The notes beneath the pieces are model-generated. The model was not told where the DNA came from. It saw only the letters and a list, made by a program, of their open reading frames with translations, and ran no database searches. This document shows positions 28,941 through 36,679 of a DNA stretch of 64,000 nucleotides, piece after piece. The position numbers were made by a program, and so were the translations under genes. Every line of letters starts with the position of its first letter. Within the stretch, counting starts at the first letter, position 1. Location: positions 7,771,001-7,835,000 of the forward strand of contig NZ_CP121634.1 of NCBI RefSeq assembly GCF_029714945.1, written 5' to 3'. The stretch comes from Bradyrhizobium sp. CIAT3101 (GTDB lineage: Bacteria; Pseudomonadota; Alphaproteobacteria; Rhizobiales; Xanthobacteraceae).

Positions 28941-29927
28941 TCATGCTGGAGCGGCCGAACCGGATAAGGCTGTGGGCCTTTTGGGAACGTCCCGGCCAGG
29001 TTGCTGGCTTTTGCGCCACTGTGCCGGCGTGATGCCCATGTGGCTCTTGAAGGCGCGCTGGAATGCCGCTTCGGATTGATACCCGACAGCTTCCGCCACG
29101 GCGCCGGTCGACAATGAAGATTTTTTCAGCTCGTTCGCTGCGAGCGCCATCCGGATATCGGTCAGGAGATCTGCGGCCGAACGCCCGAGCTTCTCCTGGA
29201 ATTGCCGCACGAGCGTGGCGCGCGACATGCCGCACAGACGCGCCAGCTCGGGCAACGACCATGCGCGCGCCGGCTCTTTGAACAAGGCGGCCACCGCCGG
29301 TGCAAGGCGCGGATGACCGGCCAAGGCAAGCAGACCCCGCGGCGCATCATCTGTGAGGCTGGCGAGCCGCAGCACCAGCGCGAACATCGCGCTCGACAGT
29401 GCGTTCAACATCGCGCGGCCGCCGAGACGATCGTCTGCCGACTCCCGACGCATCAAGGCGACAAGGCCGGCAAGTTGACCCGCCGTGTCTCCGTCGCCAG
29501 CGTCAGCACTGGCATGGACGACGAGGCGCGGCGGTAAATAGCTGCGCAGCAGGCGGTCGTGCGGCGGCGCGATGGCGAAATGTCCGCACAACAGATCGAG
29601 CCGTTCCCCCGAGCCGGGATTTTCGCTGATCGTGAAATTAAGCGAGGTGCGATTGCGCGCCGGCAGTGGCGCCGCCCCGCTGCCGTCGTGCATGACGTGT
29701 CGGGGATTGCTGGGGAGCAGCAGGATGTCGCCGCGCTCGAGCTTCAGCGGCCGCCCGCCCGACGGATCTTCCAGTACAGCCGAGCCGGCTAACACGGCAT
29801 GATACGGAATTTCGTTCGGTTCGCCCGGTCCCTGGTCGATACGCCATGGCGCACCGTAAGCGCAGCGCAGGTCGAGCCGCCCACGCACAGGCATCATCTC
29901 GAACAGCCGGCTCAACCAATCCGTCAC
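28941..29927 (-). CDS. AraC family regulator with cupin sensor
   Basis: A 328-residue regulator. The N-terminal half is a Cupin_6 sensor (MPVRGRLDLRC, LERGDILLLPSNPRH); the C-terminal 100 residues hold the AraC double helix-turn-helix (SLPELARLCGMSRATLVRQF, AVAEAVGYQSEAAFQRAF). I choose GTG at 29927, seven bases after GAGGGA; a longer frame reaches into the divergent gene and is unlikely. It is divergent from the AhpD-like and YkgB-like genes and likely controls them. Confidence 0.87.
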   Translation of the reverse strand: MTDWLSRLFEMMPVRGRLDLRCAYGAPWRIDQGPGEPNEIPYHAVLAGSAVLEDPSGGRPLKLERGDILLLPSNPRHVMHDGSGAAPLPARNRTSLNFTISENPGSGERLDLLCGHFAIAPPHDRLLRSYLPPRLVVHASADAGDGDTAGQLAGLVALMRRESADDRLGGRAMLNALSSAMFALVLRLASLTDDAPRGLLALAGHPRLAPAVAALFKEPARAWSLPELARLCGMSRATLVRQFQEKLGRSAADLLTDIRMALAANELKKSSLSTGAVAEAVGYQSEAAFQRAFKSHMGITPAQWRKSQQPGRDVPKRPTALSGSAAPA

Positions 29928-30059
29928 GGTTTCCCTCGAGTTGACCTCGTCATGAGACGATTGAGCATGTAATCGAGATTTATCGACATTTGAAGTATCA
30001 ATTTCGACCCCTATTGTCACTCCGCAATCATTCACCAGCCCAAACCAAGGAGTGCCAAC

Positions 30060-30596
30060 ATGTCCCGTCTTTCCGTCCCCGATCTCGAAACCGCCACCGG
30101 CGCGACCGCTGAAGTCTATGGTCAGATCAAGAAGGCGATTGGCAGCGTGCCAAACACCTTTGCCGCGATCGGCGCCCACGCGCCGGATGCGCTCAAGGCC
30201 GTCCTGCTCGCCGACAGCGTGCTCGCTTCGGGTTCGCTATCGAAGCGCGACCAGGAAACCGTCAAGCTCGTCATCTCAGAAGTCGCCGGTTGCGATTACT
30301 GCGTCGCCGCACACAGCCTGCTCGGCAAGCTCGCGGGCCTGAAGCCCGAAGAATTGAAGAATATCCGCGAGCGCCGGGCGACCGGCGACGACAAGCGCGA
30401 TGCGCTCGCCCGCTTCGTTCGCAAGCTCGCGCAATCCAGTGGCACCGTCAACGACGACGACTTCGCTGCCATCAAGGCTGCCGGTTACACCGACAAGCAA
30501 CTGGTGGAGATCAGCCTGGCGTTCGCGACCACCGTCTTCACCAACGTGTTCAACCGCATCAACGACACCGAGATCGACTTCCCCGCGATCGCGTGA
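30060..30596 (+). CDS. AhpD/carboxymuconolactone decarboxylase-fold peroxidase-like protein
   Basis: A 178-residue alkylhydroperoxidase-D-like protein. The redox CxxC with its histidine is visible at C78-x-x-C81 and H85 (GCDYCVAAH). Such proteins reduce peroxides or act in thiol redox. It starts 132 bases from the divergent AraC gene and is followed after 42 bases by a YkgB-like membrane protein, a pairing often seen under AraC control of this type. Confidence 0.85.
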   Translation: MSRLSVPDLETATGATAEVYGQIKKAIGSVPNTFAAIGAHAPDALKAVLLADSVLASGSLSKRDQETVKLVISEVAGCDYCVAAHSLLGKLAGLKPEELKNIRERRATGDDKRDALARFVRKLAQSSGTVNDDDFAAIKAAGYTDKQLVEISLAFATTVFTNVFNRINDTEIDFPAIA

Positions 30597-30638
30597 AGCG
30601 ACCGCCCCAGTCAGATCTTGAATGAAAGGATCACGACA

Positions 30639-31145
30639 ATGACCGCGATGATCGGCAACATGCAAAATCCGTTTGTCCGCGCGCTGCGAAACTCCGGCCT
30701 GCTTGCGGAAGATCTCGACTACCACGTCGTCCGGGCCGCGATGGTGATCATGTTTCTCTTCTTCGGCTATCAGAAATGGTTTCCGTACGAGTTCGAAAGA
30801 CTGGTCCCGTTTATCAGCAACGGACCGCTGATCTGGTGGCTCTATCCTCTCTTCGGTCACGCCGGCGCAAGCTACTTCCTCGGCGCCTCGGAGTGGACGT
30901 TCGGGACGCTGCTGCTCGCGGGCTTCTGGGACAAACGGCTCGGCGTCGTCGGCGCCCTCGGCTCGACCGGCACCTTCATCGCGACGGTCACGATCATTCC
31001 GTTTATGCCGGACGGATGGGATGCTGCGGCAGGAGGATTCCCGGCTATGACGGGCAACGTCCCCTTCCTGATGAAGGACGTCGTTCTGCTGGCAGTGTCG
31101 TTCTATCTGCTGAGGCAGGACGTGGTTCGGCTGATCCGGGAATGA
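30639..31145 (+). CDS. YkgB/DUF417 family membrane protein
   Basis: A 168-residue protein with four membrane segments and the DUF417 signature FFGYQKWFPYEFERLVPFISNGP (only partly quoted: FGYQKWFPYE). It resembles E. coli YkgB/RclC, linked to reactive chlorine resistance; function here is inferred from that. AAAGGA precedes the ATG at 30639. It follows an AhpD-like redox protein and lies under a divergent AraC regulator, consistent with an oxidant-response unit. Confidence 0.8.
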   Translation: MTAMIGNMQNPFVRALRNSGLLAEDLDYHVVRAAMVIMFLFFGYQKWFPYEFERLVPFISNGPLIWWLYPLFGHAGASYFLGASEWTFGTLLLAGFWDKRLGVVGALGSTGTFIATVTIIPFMPDGWDAAAGGFPAMTGNVPFLMKDVVLLAVSFYLLRQDVVRLIRE

Positions 31146-31166
31146 GGTTTGGAATCAACGTGCAAA

Positions 31167-31192
31167 ACCTCCGGACCCGAGGGCCCGGAGGT
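31167..31192. terminator. Hairpin between convergent genes
   Basis: ACCTCCGG (31167-31174) pairs with CCGGAGGT (31185-31192), with an inner CCC/GGG pair, between the YkgB-like gene and the small leader-peptide gene that converge here. There is no T run, so strength is uncertain. Confidence 0.6.
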
Positions 31193-31201
31193 CGCAGCTT
31201 C

Positions 31202-31414
31202 TCAGTTCTGCCTGTGAATGGTGATGTTGATGTGGCTGCTGCCCAGAGCAGAGGCCACCGCGTTCTCGGCTGCGGCGAATTCCGAGCCAACCCACTTTGC
31301 GGCAGCAACCGCTTCATGCTTGATCCAGCCCCACAGCCCAGCTGCAGCAATGCCGTCGAGTTCGTCGATGGACAACTCGCGGTTTTCAAAGCCGGTATCG
31401 TCAGAGCGTTTCAT
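31202..31414 (-). CDS. Small peptide with double-glycine-like leader (70 aa)
   Basis: A 70-residue product with a clear GGAGA ribosome site. The N-terminal third reads RELSIDELDGIAAAG, closely resembling the leader of double-glycine-type secreted peptides (LSxxELxxIxGG/AG). The rest, LWGWIKHEAVAAAKWVGS and on, could form an amphipathic helix. It may be a precursor cut after AG and exported, but no C39 peptidase-transporter or modification enzyme is next to it, so the role is unproven. Confidence 0.6.
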   Translation of the reverse strand: MKRSDDTGFENRELSIDELDGIAAAGLWGWIKHEAVAAAKWVGSEFAAAENAVASALGSSHINITIHRQN

Positions 31415-31551
31415 ATTGGTCTCCAGTTGGTGACGCGGGCCATCCCGCGATCACGAACAGGATGCACGCATGCGCCGAAGACAGCTGTGATGAGAATCAC
31501 CTCGATCGCGACAGGTGAAAAATGATCGCCCGGTCGTGACGCGATAACCAA

Positions 31552-32085
31552 CTACGACGCCAATCTCCGCTCGGCGACGATCCGCACGGGCGGAAACACA
31601 ACGCAATCCACCACGTCGAACATCACTTCGATGGTGCGATCGAACGCCCGCGCAAAGGCGATGGCATCGTTGCGCCGTTCATCGGCGATGGCCGTGCCGA
31701 GCGTACAATGCGGGACCCATGCGCCGGGCCGGTAATGAGGACGACAATGCGCTGGATCGATTGCCGCGCTGACAGCGCCATGGATGCGAGCCAGAACCTC
31801 GTCGACCGCCGGCTCCGCCCAGAGCACAAGCGGAGAGCCTTCGAACCACCGAATGCGCTTGAAGCGAATGCGCAGTTGCGTTTCGCCAGCAACGGCTGCC
31901 TGCATGGCGTCCCATGCGGTCTCTTCGTCGATCGCGGGCCCGTCATAGATCGCAAATGTAAAATGCGGACGGTAGCCGAGCGCACGCATCGACGGCGTGG
32001 CCTCGAATGCGCCAACCTGATCCCACAGCCGCTCGATCTCGTCCGCTGAACTGTTGTCGGCGCGAATGTTGATCGCCAAGGCCAC
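31552..32085 (-). CDS. 2'-5' RNA ligase-like 2H phosphoesterase
   Basis: A 177-residue 2H phosphoesterase-like protein. The two His-x-Thr motifs of the family are present as PHFTFAI near the N terminus and PHCTLGT in the C-terminal half. Such proteins act on cyclic or 2'-5' phosphodiesters of RNA or nucleotides. I place the start at GTG 32085 (VALAINIRAD), which matches the family's usual N terminus and follows GGGGTGA; a TTG at 32109 has no ribosome site. It lies 60 bases downstream of tRNA-Glu on the same strand. Confidence 0.75.
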   Translation of the reverse strand: MALAINIRADNSSADEIERLWDQVGAFEATPSMRALGYRPHFTFAIYDGPAIDEETAWDAMQAAVAGETQLRIRFKRIRWFEGSPLVLWAEPAVDEVLARIHGAVSAAIDPAHCRPHYRPGAWVPHCTLGTAIADERRNDAIAFARAFDRTIEVMFDVVDCVVFPPVRIVAERRLAS

Positions 32086-32144
32086 AGGCTCACCCCGCGG
32101 GAGGAACAACCAAATCGAGACGGAGGGGTGGTGATTTCGAGAAA

Positions 32145-32219
32145 TGGCGCTCCCTAGGGGAATCGAACCCCTGTTTCAGCCTTGAGAGGGCCGCGTCCTA
32201 ACCGCTAGACGAAGGGAGC
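32145..32219 (-). tRNA. tRNA-Glu (anticodon CTC)
   Basis: On the minus strand the acceptor GCTCCCT pairs with AGGGAGC, the anticodon loop reads CTCTCAA with anticodon CTC, and the T arm has GGTTCGATTCC. CCA is encoded at 32145-32147. Length 75 bases including CCA. Confidence 0.95.
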
Positions 32220-32275
32220 GTGAGGGCTAGCCAATAGCCTCGAAATTTGTCGGCCGCAAGGACTGAACTGCCGTT

Positions 32276-32620
32276 TTACGGCTCATTGGCAAATTTCAGC
32301 TTTCCGGCCGGCCTCAAGGTGTGCGCATCGAAGGTTCGGATCTCGATGACACCGCCGGTATCGAGCGTGACCACGAGGCGGTCGCCGGCCACGCCGGTGG
32401 AGACGATTTTTGCGCCCTTCGGCAGGGTGGCCGTGATGTCGCTCAACGGCTCAGCCGCCCTTCCCTCCGACCTGAAAAGGCGGTAGCCCACCGCGATCAG
32501 GACGGCGCAGATGGCCAGCGCCGAGGTCAACCCCGCGATCAGCATCATCCGCCGCACCCGCGCAAACAGCGCGGCCTGCTCGGGGGTCGGTTCGGGAACA
32601 GCGGTATCAGACGTCGTCAT
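32276..32620 (-). CDS. Hypothetical single-pass membrane protein (114 aa)
   Basis: A 114-residue protein with one membrane segment near residues 25-45 (MMLIAGLTSALAICAVLIAVGY in part), followed by a small beta-rich domain (KIVSTGVAGDRLVVTL, VIEIRTFDAHTL). It resembles the DUF6476-type proteins found beside RluD-family genes in alphaproteobacteria, but this is tentative. Its ATG shares the CATG tetranucleotide with the ATG of the divergent pseudouridine synthase, an extreme overlap of start codons. Confidence 0.72.
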   Translation of the reverse strand: MTTSDTAVPEPTPEQAALFARVRRMMLIAGLTSALAICAVLIAVGYRLFRSEGRAAEPLSDITATLPKGAKIVSTGVAGDRLVVTLDTGGVIEIRTFDAHTLRPAGKLKFANEP

Positions 32621-33626
32621 GGATAGCTCAGGCTCAGCGCAACGGTTGGAGGTCACGGTCGAAGGCGACGAGGGCTCGGCCCGGCTCGACCGCGTGCTGG
32701 CGGCGCGCCTTCCCGACCTGTCGCGATCAAGGCTCAAGGCCCTGATTTTGGCCGGCGCGGTGAGCCTGAAGGCCACCGAGGTCCGCGACCCCGCTTATCA
32801 CGTCGCATCCGGCGATACGATCATAATCGACGTGCCGGAGGCGGCCCCGCCGGAGCCGAAGGGCGAGGATATCGCCCTCGATATCGTATTCGAGGACGAC
32901 GACATCGTCGTCATCAACAAGCCGAAGGGGCTGGTGGTGCACCCCGCCGCCGGGCACGAGACGGGTACGTTGGTGAATGCGCTGATTGCCCATTGCGGAG
33001 GCTCGCTGTCGGGCATCGGCGGCGTGCGCCGGCCCGGCATCGTGCACCGACTGGACAAGGACACCACCGGGCTAATGGTGGTGGCCAAGAACGACCTGGC
33101 GCATGCTTCGCTGACCGCCCAATTCGCCGACCACGGCCGCACCGGGCCGATGCGGCGCGGCTATATGGCATTCGCCTGGGGACTGCCCGGCCGGCATCGC
33201 GGCACAATCGACGCGCCGATCGACCGTCACCCCCATGCGCGAGAGAAGATGGCGGTGCGCCAGGGCGGCCGCGAGGCGGTGACGCATTGGGAGCTGCTGG
33301 AAAGTTTTGCTGGCCGCGACGGCAAGCCGATCGCGGGGCTGCTGGCCTGCGAGCTCGAGACCGGGCGCACCCATCAGATCCGCGTCCACCTCGCCCATAT
33401 CGGCCACCCCCTGATGGGCGACGCGGTCTATGGCCCACATTTCAAGACGAAGGCGAACCAGCTCGGCCCCGAGTCGCAAGCGGCTTTAACGGCGCTTGGG
33501 CGGCAGGCCTTGCATGCTTATTTGCTGGTACTCGAGCACCCCCGAACCGGAGAACTTCTTCACTGGGAGGCGAGCCTGCCGGAGGATTTGCTTCTCTTGG
33601 AAGGCGCTCTGAAAGCGGCGCTATGA
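32619..33626 (+). CDS. RluD-family rRNA pseudouridine synthase
   Basis: A 335-residue pseudouridine synthase. An N-terminal S4 RNA-binding domain (RLDRVLAARLPDLSRSRLK) precedes the catalytic domain with the nucleophilic aspartate in GIVHRLDKDTTG and the later CELETGRTHQIRVHL. RluD modifies helix 69 of 23S rRNA; RluC is the alternative. It ends about 220 bases before rpoH. The start at 32619 has no clear ribosome site and overlaps the divergent start codon, so a short or leaderless mRNA is likely. Confidence 0.88.
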   Translation: MDSSGSAQRLEVTVEGDEGSARLDRVLAARLPDLSRSRLKALILAGAVSLKATEVRDPAYHVASGDTIIIDVPEAAPPEPKGEDIALDIVFEDDDIVVINKPKGLVVHPAAGHETGTLVNALIAHCGGSLSGIGGVRRPGIVHRLDKDTTGLMVVAKNDLAHASLTAQFADHGRTGPMRRGYMAFAWGLPGRHRGTIDAPIDRHPHAREKMAVRQGGREAVTHWELLESFAGRDGKPIAGLLACELETGRTHQIRVHLAHIGHPLMGDAVYGPHFKTKANQLGPESQAALTALGRQALHAYLLVLEHPRTGELLHWEASLPEDLLLLEGALKAAL

Positions 33627-33846
33627 CGCAGGGGCTTTGAGAAAACCCTTACCTTACAAAAAGTTATAGCTGCCACACGGGGACGTGACGTCAGCAATCC
33701 TTCCCTTTTTGACCCCCGATGGGGTATATTGCGCCTGCGTTGGAAATGACCAACGTGGAACATCGCAGCTACGGCCGGCTTTAACCAAGCGGTCGTCTGC
33801 CTGGCCCGCCGCTATCGGGGGCCTGAACCTTTGGAGGGGCTTAACA

Positions 33847-34746
33847 ATGGCCCGTACCGCTGCTCTGCCGGTCCTCAATGGAGAATCCGGCCTTTCCCGC
33901 TACCTCGGCGAAATCCGCAAGTTCCCGATGCTGGAACCCCAGCAGGAGTACATGCTCGCCAAGCGTTGGCGCGAACACGATGATCGCGACGCTGCACACC
34001 AACTCGTCACCAGCCATCTCCGGCTCGTGGCCAAGATCGCCATGGGCTATCGCGGCTACGGCTTGCCGATCTCCGAGGTCGTCTCGGAAGGCAATGTCGG
34101 CCTGATGCAGGCGGTGAAGCGTTTCGAGCCCGAGAAGGGCTTCCGTCTCGCCACCTACGCGATGTGGTGGATCAAGGCGTCGATTCAAGAGTACATCCTG
34201 CGTTCCTGGTCGCTCGTGAAGATGGGCACCACCGCGAACCAGAAGAAGCTGTTCTTCAACCTGCGCAAGGCGAAGAGCAAGATCAACGCACTGGACGAGG
34301 GCGATCTCCGCCCCGACCAGGTGAAGATCATTGCCAAGCGTCTCGGCGTCACCGATCAGGACGTGATCGACATGAATCGCCGCCTCGGTGGCGACGCGTC
34401 GCTTAATGCTCCGATCCGCGACGACGGCGAAGCCGGCGAATGGCAGGACTGGCTGGTCGACAATTCGCCCAACCAGGAAGCCCTGCTGGCCGAGCACGAG
34501 GAGTATGACGAACGCCGTGACGCGCTGAACGGCGCCATGGGCGTGCTCAACCCGCGCGAACGCCGCATCTTCGAGGCCCGCCGCCTCGCCGATGAGCCGA
34601 TGACGCTGGAAGACCTTGCTGCCGAGTTCGGCGTGTCGCGCGAGCGCGTCCGCCAGATCGAGGTCCGCGCCTTCGAGAAGGTGCAGTCCGCGGTCAAGGG
34701 CACGATCGCAAGGGCCGAACAGGCCGCGCTGGAAGCCGCTCACTAA
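33847..34746 (+). CDS. rpoH: Heat-shock sigma factor sigma-32
   Basis: A 299-residue RpoH. Region 2 (HLRLVAKIAMGYRGYGLPISE, EKGFRLATYAMWWI) and region 4 (LEDLAAEFGVSRERVRQIE) are intact, and the RpoH box is present around QKKLFFNLRKAK. GGAGG lies ten bases before the ATG. It directs transcription of heat-shock genes. Bradyrhizobium species carry several rpoH copies; the rluD neighbourhood is shared by many alphaproteobacteria, so this is probably the main copy. I did not find a ROSE-type thermometer in the leader. A strong terminator follows. Confidence 0.93.
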   Translation: MARTAALPVLNGESGLSRYLGEIRKFPMLEPQQEYMLAKRWREHDDRDAAHQLVTSHLRLVAKIAMGYRGYGLPISEVVSEGNVGLMQAVKRFEPEKGFRLATYAMWWIKASIQEYILRSWSLVKMGTTANQKKLFFNLRKAKSKINALDEGDLRPDQVKIIAKRLGVTDQDVIDMNRRLGGDASLNAPIRDDGEAGEWQDWLVDNSPNQEALLAEHEEYDERRDALNGAMGVLNPRERRIFEARRLADEPMTLEDLAAEFGVSRERVRQIEVRAFEKVQSAVKGTIARAEQAALEAAH

Positions 34747-34790
34747 GCGAGGGCTTTCGCGACCCACGAATTGGCGGATCGAGACAAGAC

Positions 34791-34819
34791 AAAAGCCGGC
34801 GGCAACGCCGGCTTTTTTG
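34791..34819 (+). terminator. Intrinsic terminator of rpoH
   Basis: GCCGGCG-GCAA-CGCCGGC stem with tetraloop, flanked by A and T runs, 45 bases after the rpoH stop. Confidence 0.9.
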
Positions 34820-34931
34820 TTGTGTGTGAGCTGCAGCATGGTCGCAGGGCACGCCGGCGAGGCATCTTGAACGCACGCGACGGGTCAACCGACCCAATCT
34901 TGTCGGGCCTCATCCAGAGAACGGACACACC

Positions 34932-35273
34932 GTGTCGATCATCCTGCAATCCACCGTCGGCGGCTTCTCCGCCCAGTTCATGCGCAAGCTGCCGCTGGTC
35001 GAGCAGGCGATGCGCGACCACGGGCTCGATCCCAGTGAGTTCGTGATCTCCAAGGACTATGCCTCGACCGCGACGATCCCGATCATGGGCCCGTTCTTCT
35101 TCAACTACAGCGTCTATTTCGGCGAGGAGACATTCACCGTCACCGAGCCGAACGACATGGTGTTTCTGGACTACTTCCTCAAACGCGTACTCGCCGCAGA
35201 CGAGTCGCCGGAATTGCCGGAGCAGCCGGGACTGATCCGGCGCCTCTTCGGCTGGATGGCGCAGCCGGTGTAG
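34932..35273 (+). CDS. Hypothetical protein (113 aa)
   Basis: A soluble protein of unknown function starting at GTG 34932, with no strong ribosome site. Features include FVISKDYASTATIPIMGPFFFNYSV, a hydrophobic beta-like stretch (shown here in part as FFFNYSVYF), and an acidic C-terminal third ending in RRLFGWM. It is followed by an intrinsic terminator. I found no neighbour that suggests a role. Confidence 0.65.
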   Translation: MSIILQSTVGGFSAQFMRKLPLVEQAMRDHGLDPSEFVISKDYASTATIPIMGPFFFNYSVYFGEETFTVTEPNDMVFLDYFLKRVLAADESPELPEQPGLIRRLFGWMAQPV

Positions 35274-35355
35274 GCCTGTCATTTCGGCGCGCAACGATCA
35301 CTCCAATCAATCTCGCTTGTCGCAGCACGCCTGCTGGTGTATGTCCTGCCGCCCC

Positions 35356-35379
35356 GGCGCGGCGTCGCGCCCTTTTTTT
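35356..35379 (+). terminator. Intrinsic terminator
   Basis: Perfect six-base stem GGCGCG/CGCGCC around GCGT, followed by seven T, about 85 bases after the 34932-35273 gene. Confidence 0.8.
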
Positions 35380-35549
35380 GTTCAGCGCTTTCGAGGGAGG
35401 CGGCATGATTTGTAGATCGATACGTTCCGACCGCAGCCCATCTCTGATCGGCAACCGGTCCTGAGCTGAACGCGGCTTTCGCGGCTGCTTCCCATTCATC
35501 CATCTGGTTACGAGGGGCGTGACGCAACAATGCGTCGCGCCGTGTCGTC

Positions 35550-35942
35550 ATGTATTTGCGGTTCGTTACACCGCTCATCCACCCGCACAGCCGCGTGGAG
35601 AGCGGCTTCTTTCGTGCATCCTGGTACATCCAGCGCAACAACTGTCCGGACTGGATCCGGCACGAACTCTCGGACCAGTTCACCTGGTTCGCGGAGCATC
35701 TGCCGCTGCCCGGACGTATCGCACGGCACTTCAAGCGGCGCGATACGATCTGGGGTATCTGCTGGTTCGATCCCGGGGCACGCGAGGCCGTCAGTCGCGC
35801 GCGCTACTGCGCCTGGCTGCTCGAAGAGGGCGGCCTGCCGGTGCGCGTGATCACGACCTCACGCCAGCGCGAGGTGATCTGGCGCGATGCGCACCAGATC
35901 GTCACGAAGCCTGCGGCCGATCTTCCCAAGGCATTTCCTTGA
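35550..35942 (+). CDS. Hypothetical protein (130 aa)
   Basis: Not assigned to a named family. The product is rich in Trp, Arg and His (ESGFFRASWYIQRN, DTIWGICWFDPGAREAV) and has no membrane segment. The ATG at 35550 lacks a strong ribosome site; codon use is like neighbouring genes, which supports a real gene. It stands alone, ending 40 bases before a hairpin and the convergent amidase gene. Confidence 0.65.
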   Translation: MYLRFVTPLIHPHSRVESGFFRASWYIQRNNCPDWIRHELSDQFTWFAEHLPLPGRIARHFKRRDTIWGICWFDPGAREAVSRARYCAWLLEEGGLPVRVITTSRQREVIWRDAHQIVTKPAADLPKAFP

Positions 35943-35982
35943 ACAGGGAAGGCTCCGGTCGGCCCAGGGATGACGATGCTGT

Positions 35983-36015
35983 CGGGCACCGGAGGTTTTC
36001 GACCTCCGGTGCCCG
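35983..36015. terminator. Strong hairpin between convergent genes
   Basis: A perfect 14-bp stem (35983-35996 with 36002-36015) and a five-base loop. It lies between the stop of the unknown gene at 35942 and the stop of the amidase at 36021, and could stop transcription from both sides. Confidence 0.7.
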
Positions 36016-36020
36016 CTAGA

Positions 36021-36641
36021 TCACTCGCCCCAGGTCCGCGCCAGCGTCGCGAGCCAGCAGCCTTCGCAATAGCGGGCGTCTTTGAAGTCGATCCAGTTGT
36101 GGGCGTAAACGTGGTCGAGCGGGATATCGTAACGCGCGCGCAGGACCTGGACCAGGATCTTCCAGGCCGCCACCTGTGCCGCCGTCGGGCCGATCGTGAC
36201 ATCGGGATAGTTGCCGGCGAACTCGACGCCGATCGAATTGTCGCGCACGACCTGATGATAGGTCACGCTGTTGTCGATGTATTTGTTGTCGTTGCGGTTG
36301 GCGCCGTCGGTATGGGTCGGCACCAGATTGTCCGCGACCGACCAGTAGACCGTACCGTCGGTCTCGACCCAGACCATCACGCCGCGCCGGGTCGGGTTCT
36401 TCGACTGCTCTTGCGCGCCGCCGCGCGCCGAGCCGGTCGGCCCTTCGGTCTGGTGCACGATGATGTTGCGCCAGCCATGAGCGTTGGCGACATCGCCCCA
36501 TGGCGCGAGCCAGACGATCTTCAACCCGGGAATGTCGGGCGTGCCGGTGCTGCGCGCGAGCCTTGTGAGCTCGGCGTCCATTGCGGCGGCGGGAGCGATC
36601 AGAACGGCGGCGAGAATTGCCGCGACAAGGCGGGACAGCAT
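36021..36641 (-). CDS. Secreted N-acetylmuramoyl-L-alanine amidase (Amidase_2)
   Basis: A 206-residue cell-wall amidase with a cleavable signal peptide (MLSRLVAAILAAVLIAPAAA). The zinc ligands of the Amidase_2/T7 lysozyme-like fold fit IIVHQTEG and VYAHNWIDFKDARYC. It would hydrolyse the bond between MurNAc and L-Ala in the periplasm, in wall turnover or recycling. It stands alone, back to back with a hairpin terminator. Confidence 0.82.
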   Translation of the reverse strand: MLSRLVAAILAAVLIAPAAAMDAELTRLARSTGTPDIPGLKIVWLAPWGDVANAHGWRNIIVHQTEGPTGSARGGAQEQSKNPTRRGVMVWVETDGTVYWSVADNLVPTHTDGANRNDNKYIDNSVTYHQVVRDNSIGVEFAGNYPDVTIGPTAAQVAAWKILVQVLRARYDIPLDHVYAHNWIDFKDARYCEGCWLATLARTWGE

Positions 36642-36679
36642 TACGGGGATCCAACAAGGGACCCCGAGCCTAGCAGGAT

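Noticed and set aside
29928..30179. N-terminal extension of the AraC regulator
   Set aside because: It overlaps the divergent AhpD-like gene; GTG 29927 has a proper ribosome site and gives a normal family start.
33627..33846. ROSE-type RNA thermometer ahead of rpoH
   Set aside because: I could not find the paired anti-Shine-Dalgarno structure; the ribosome site GGAGG is not clearly masked.
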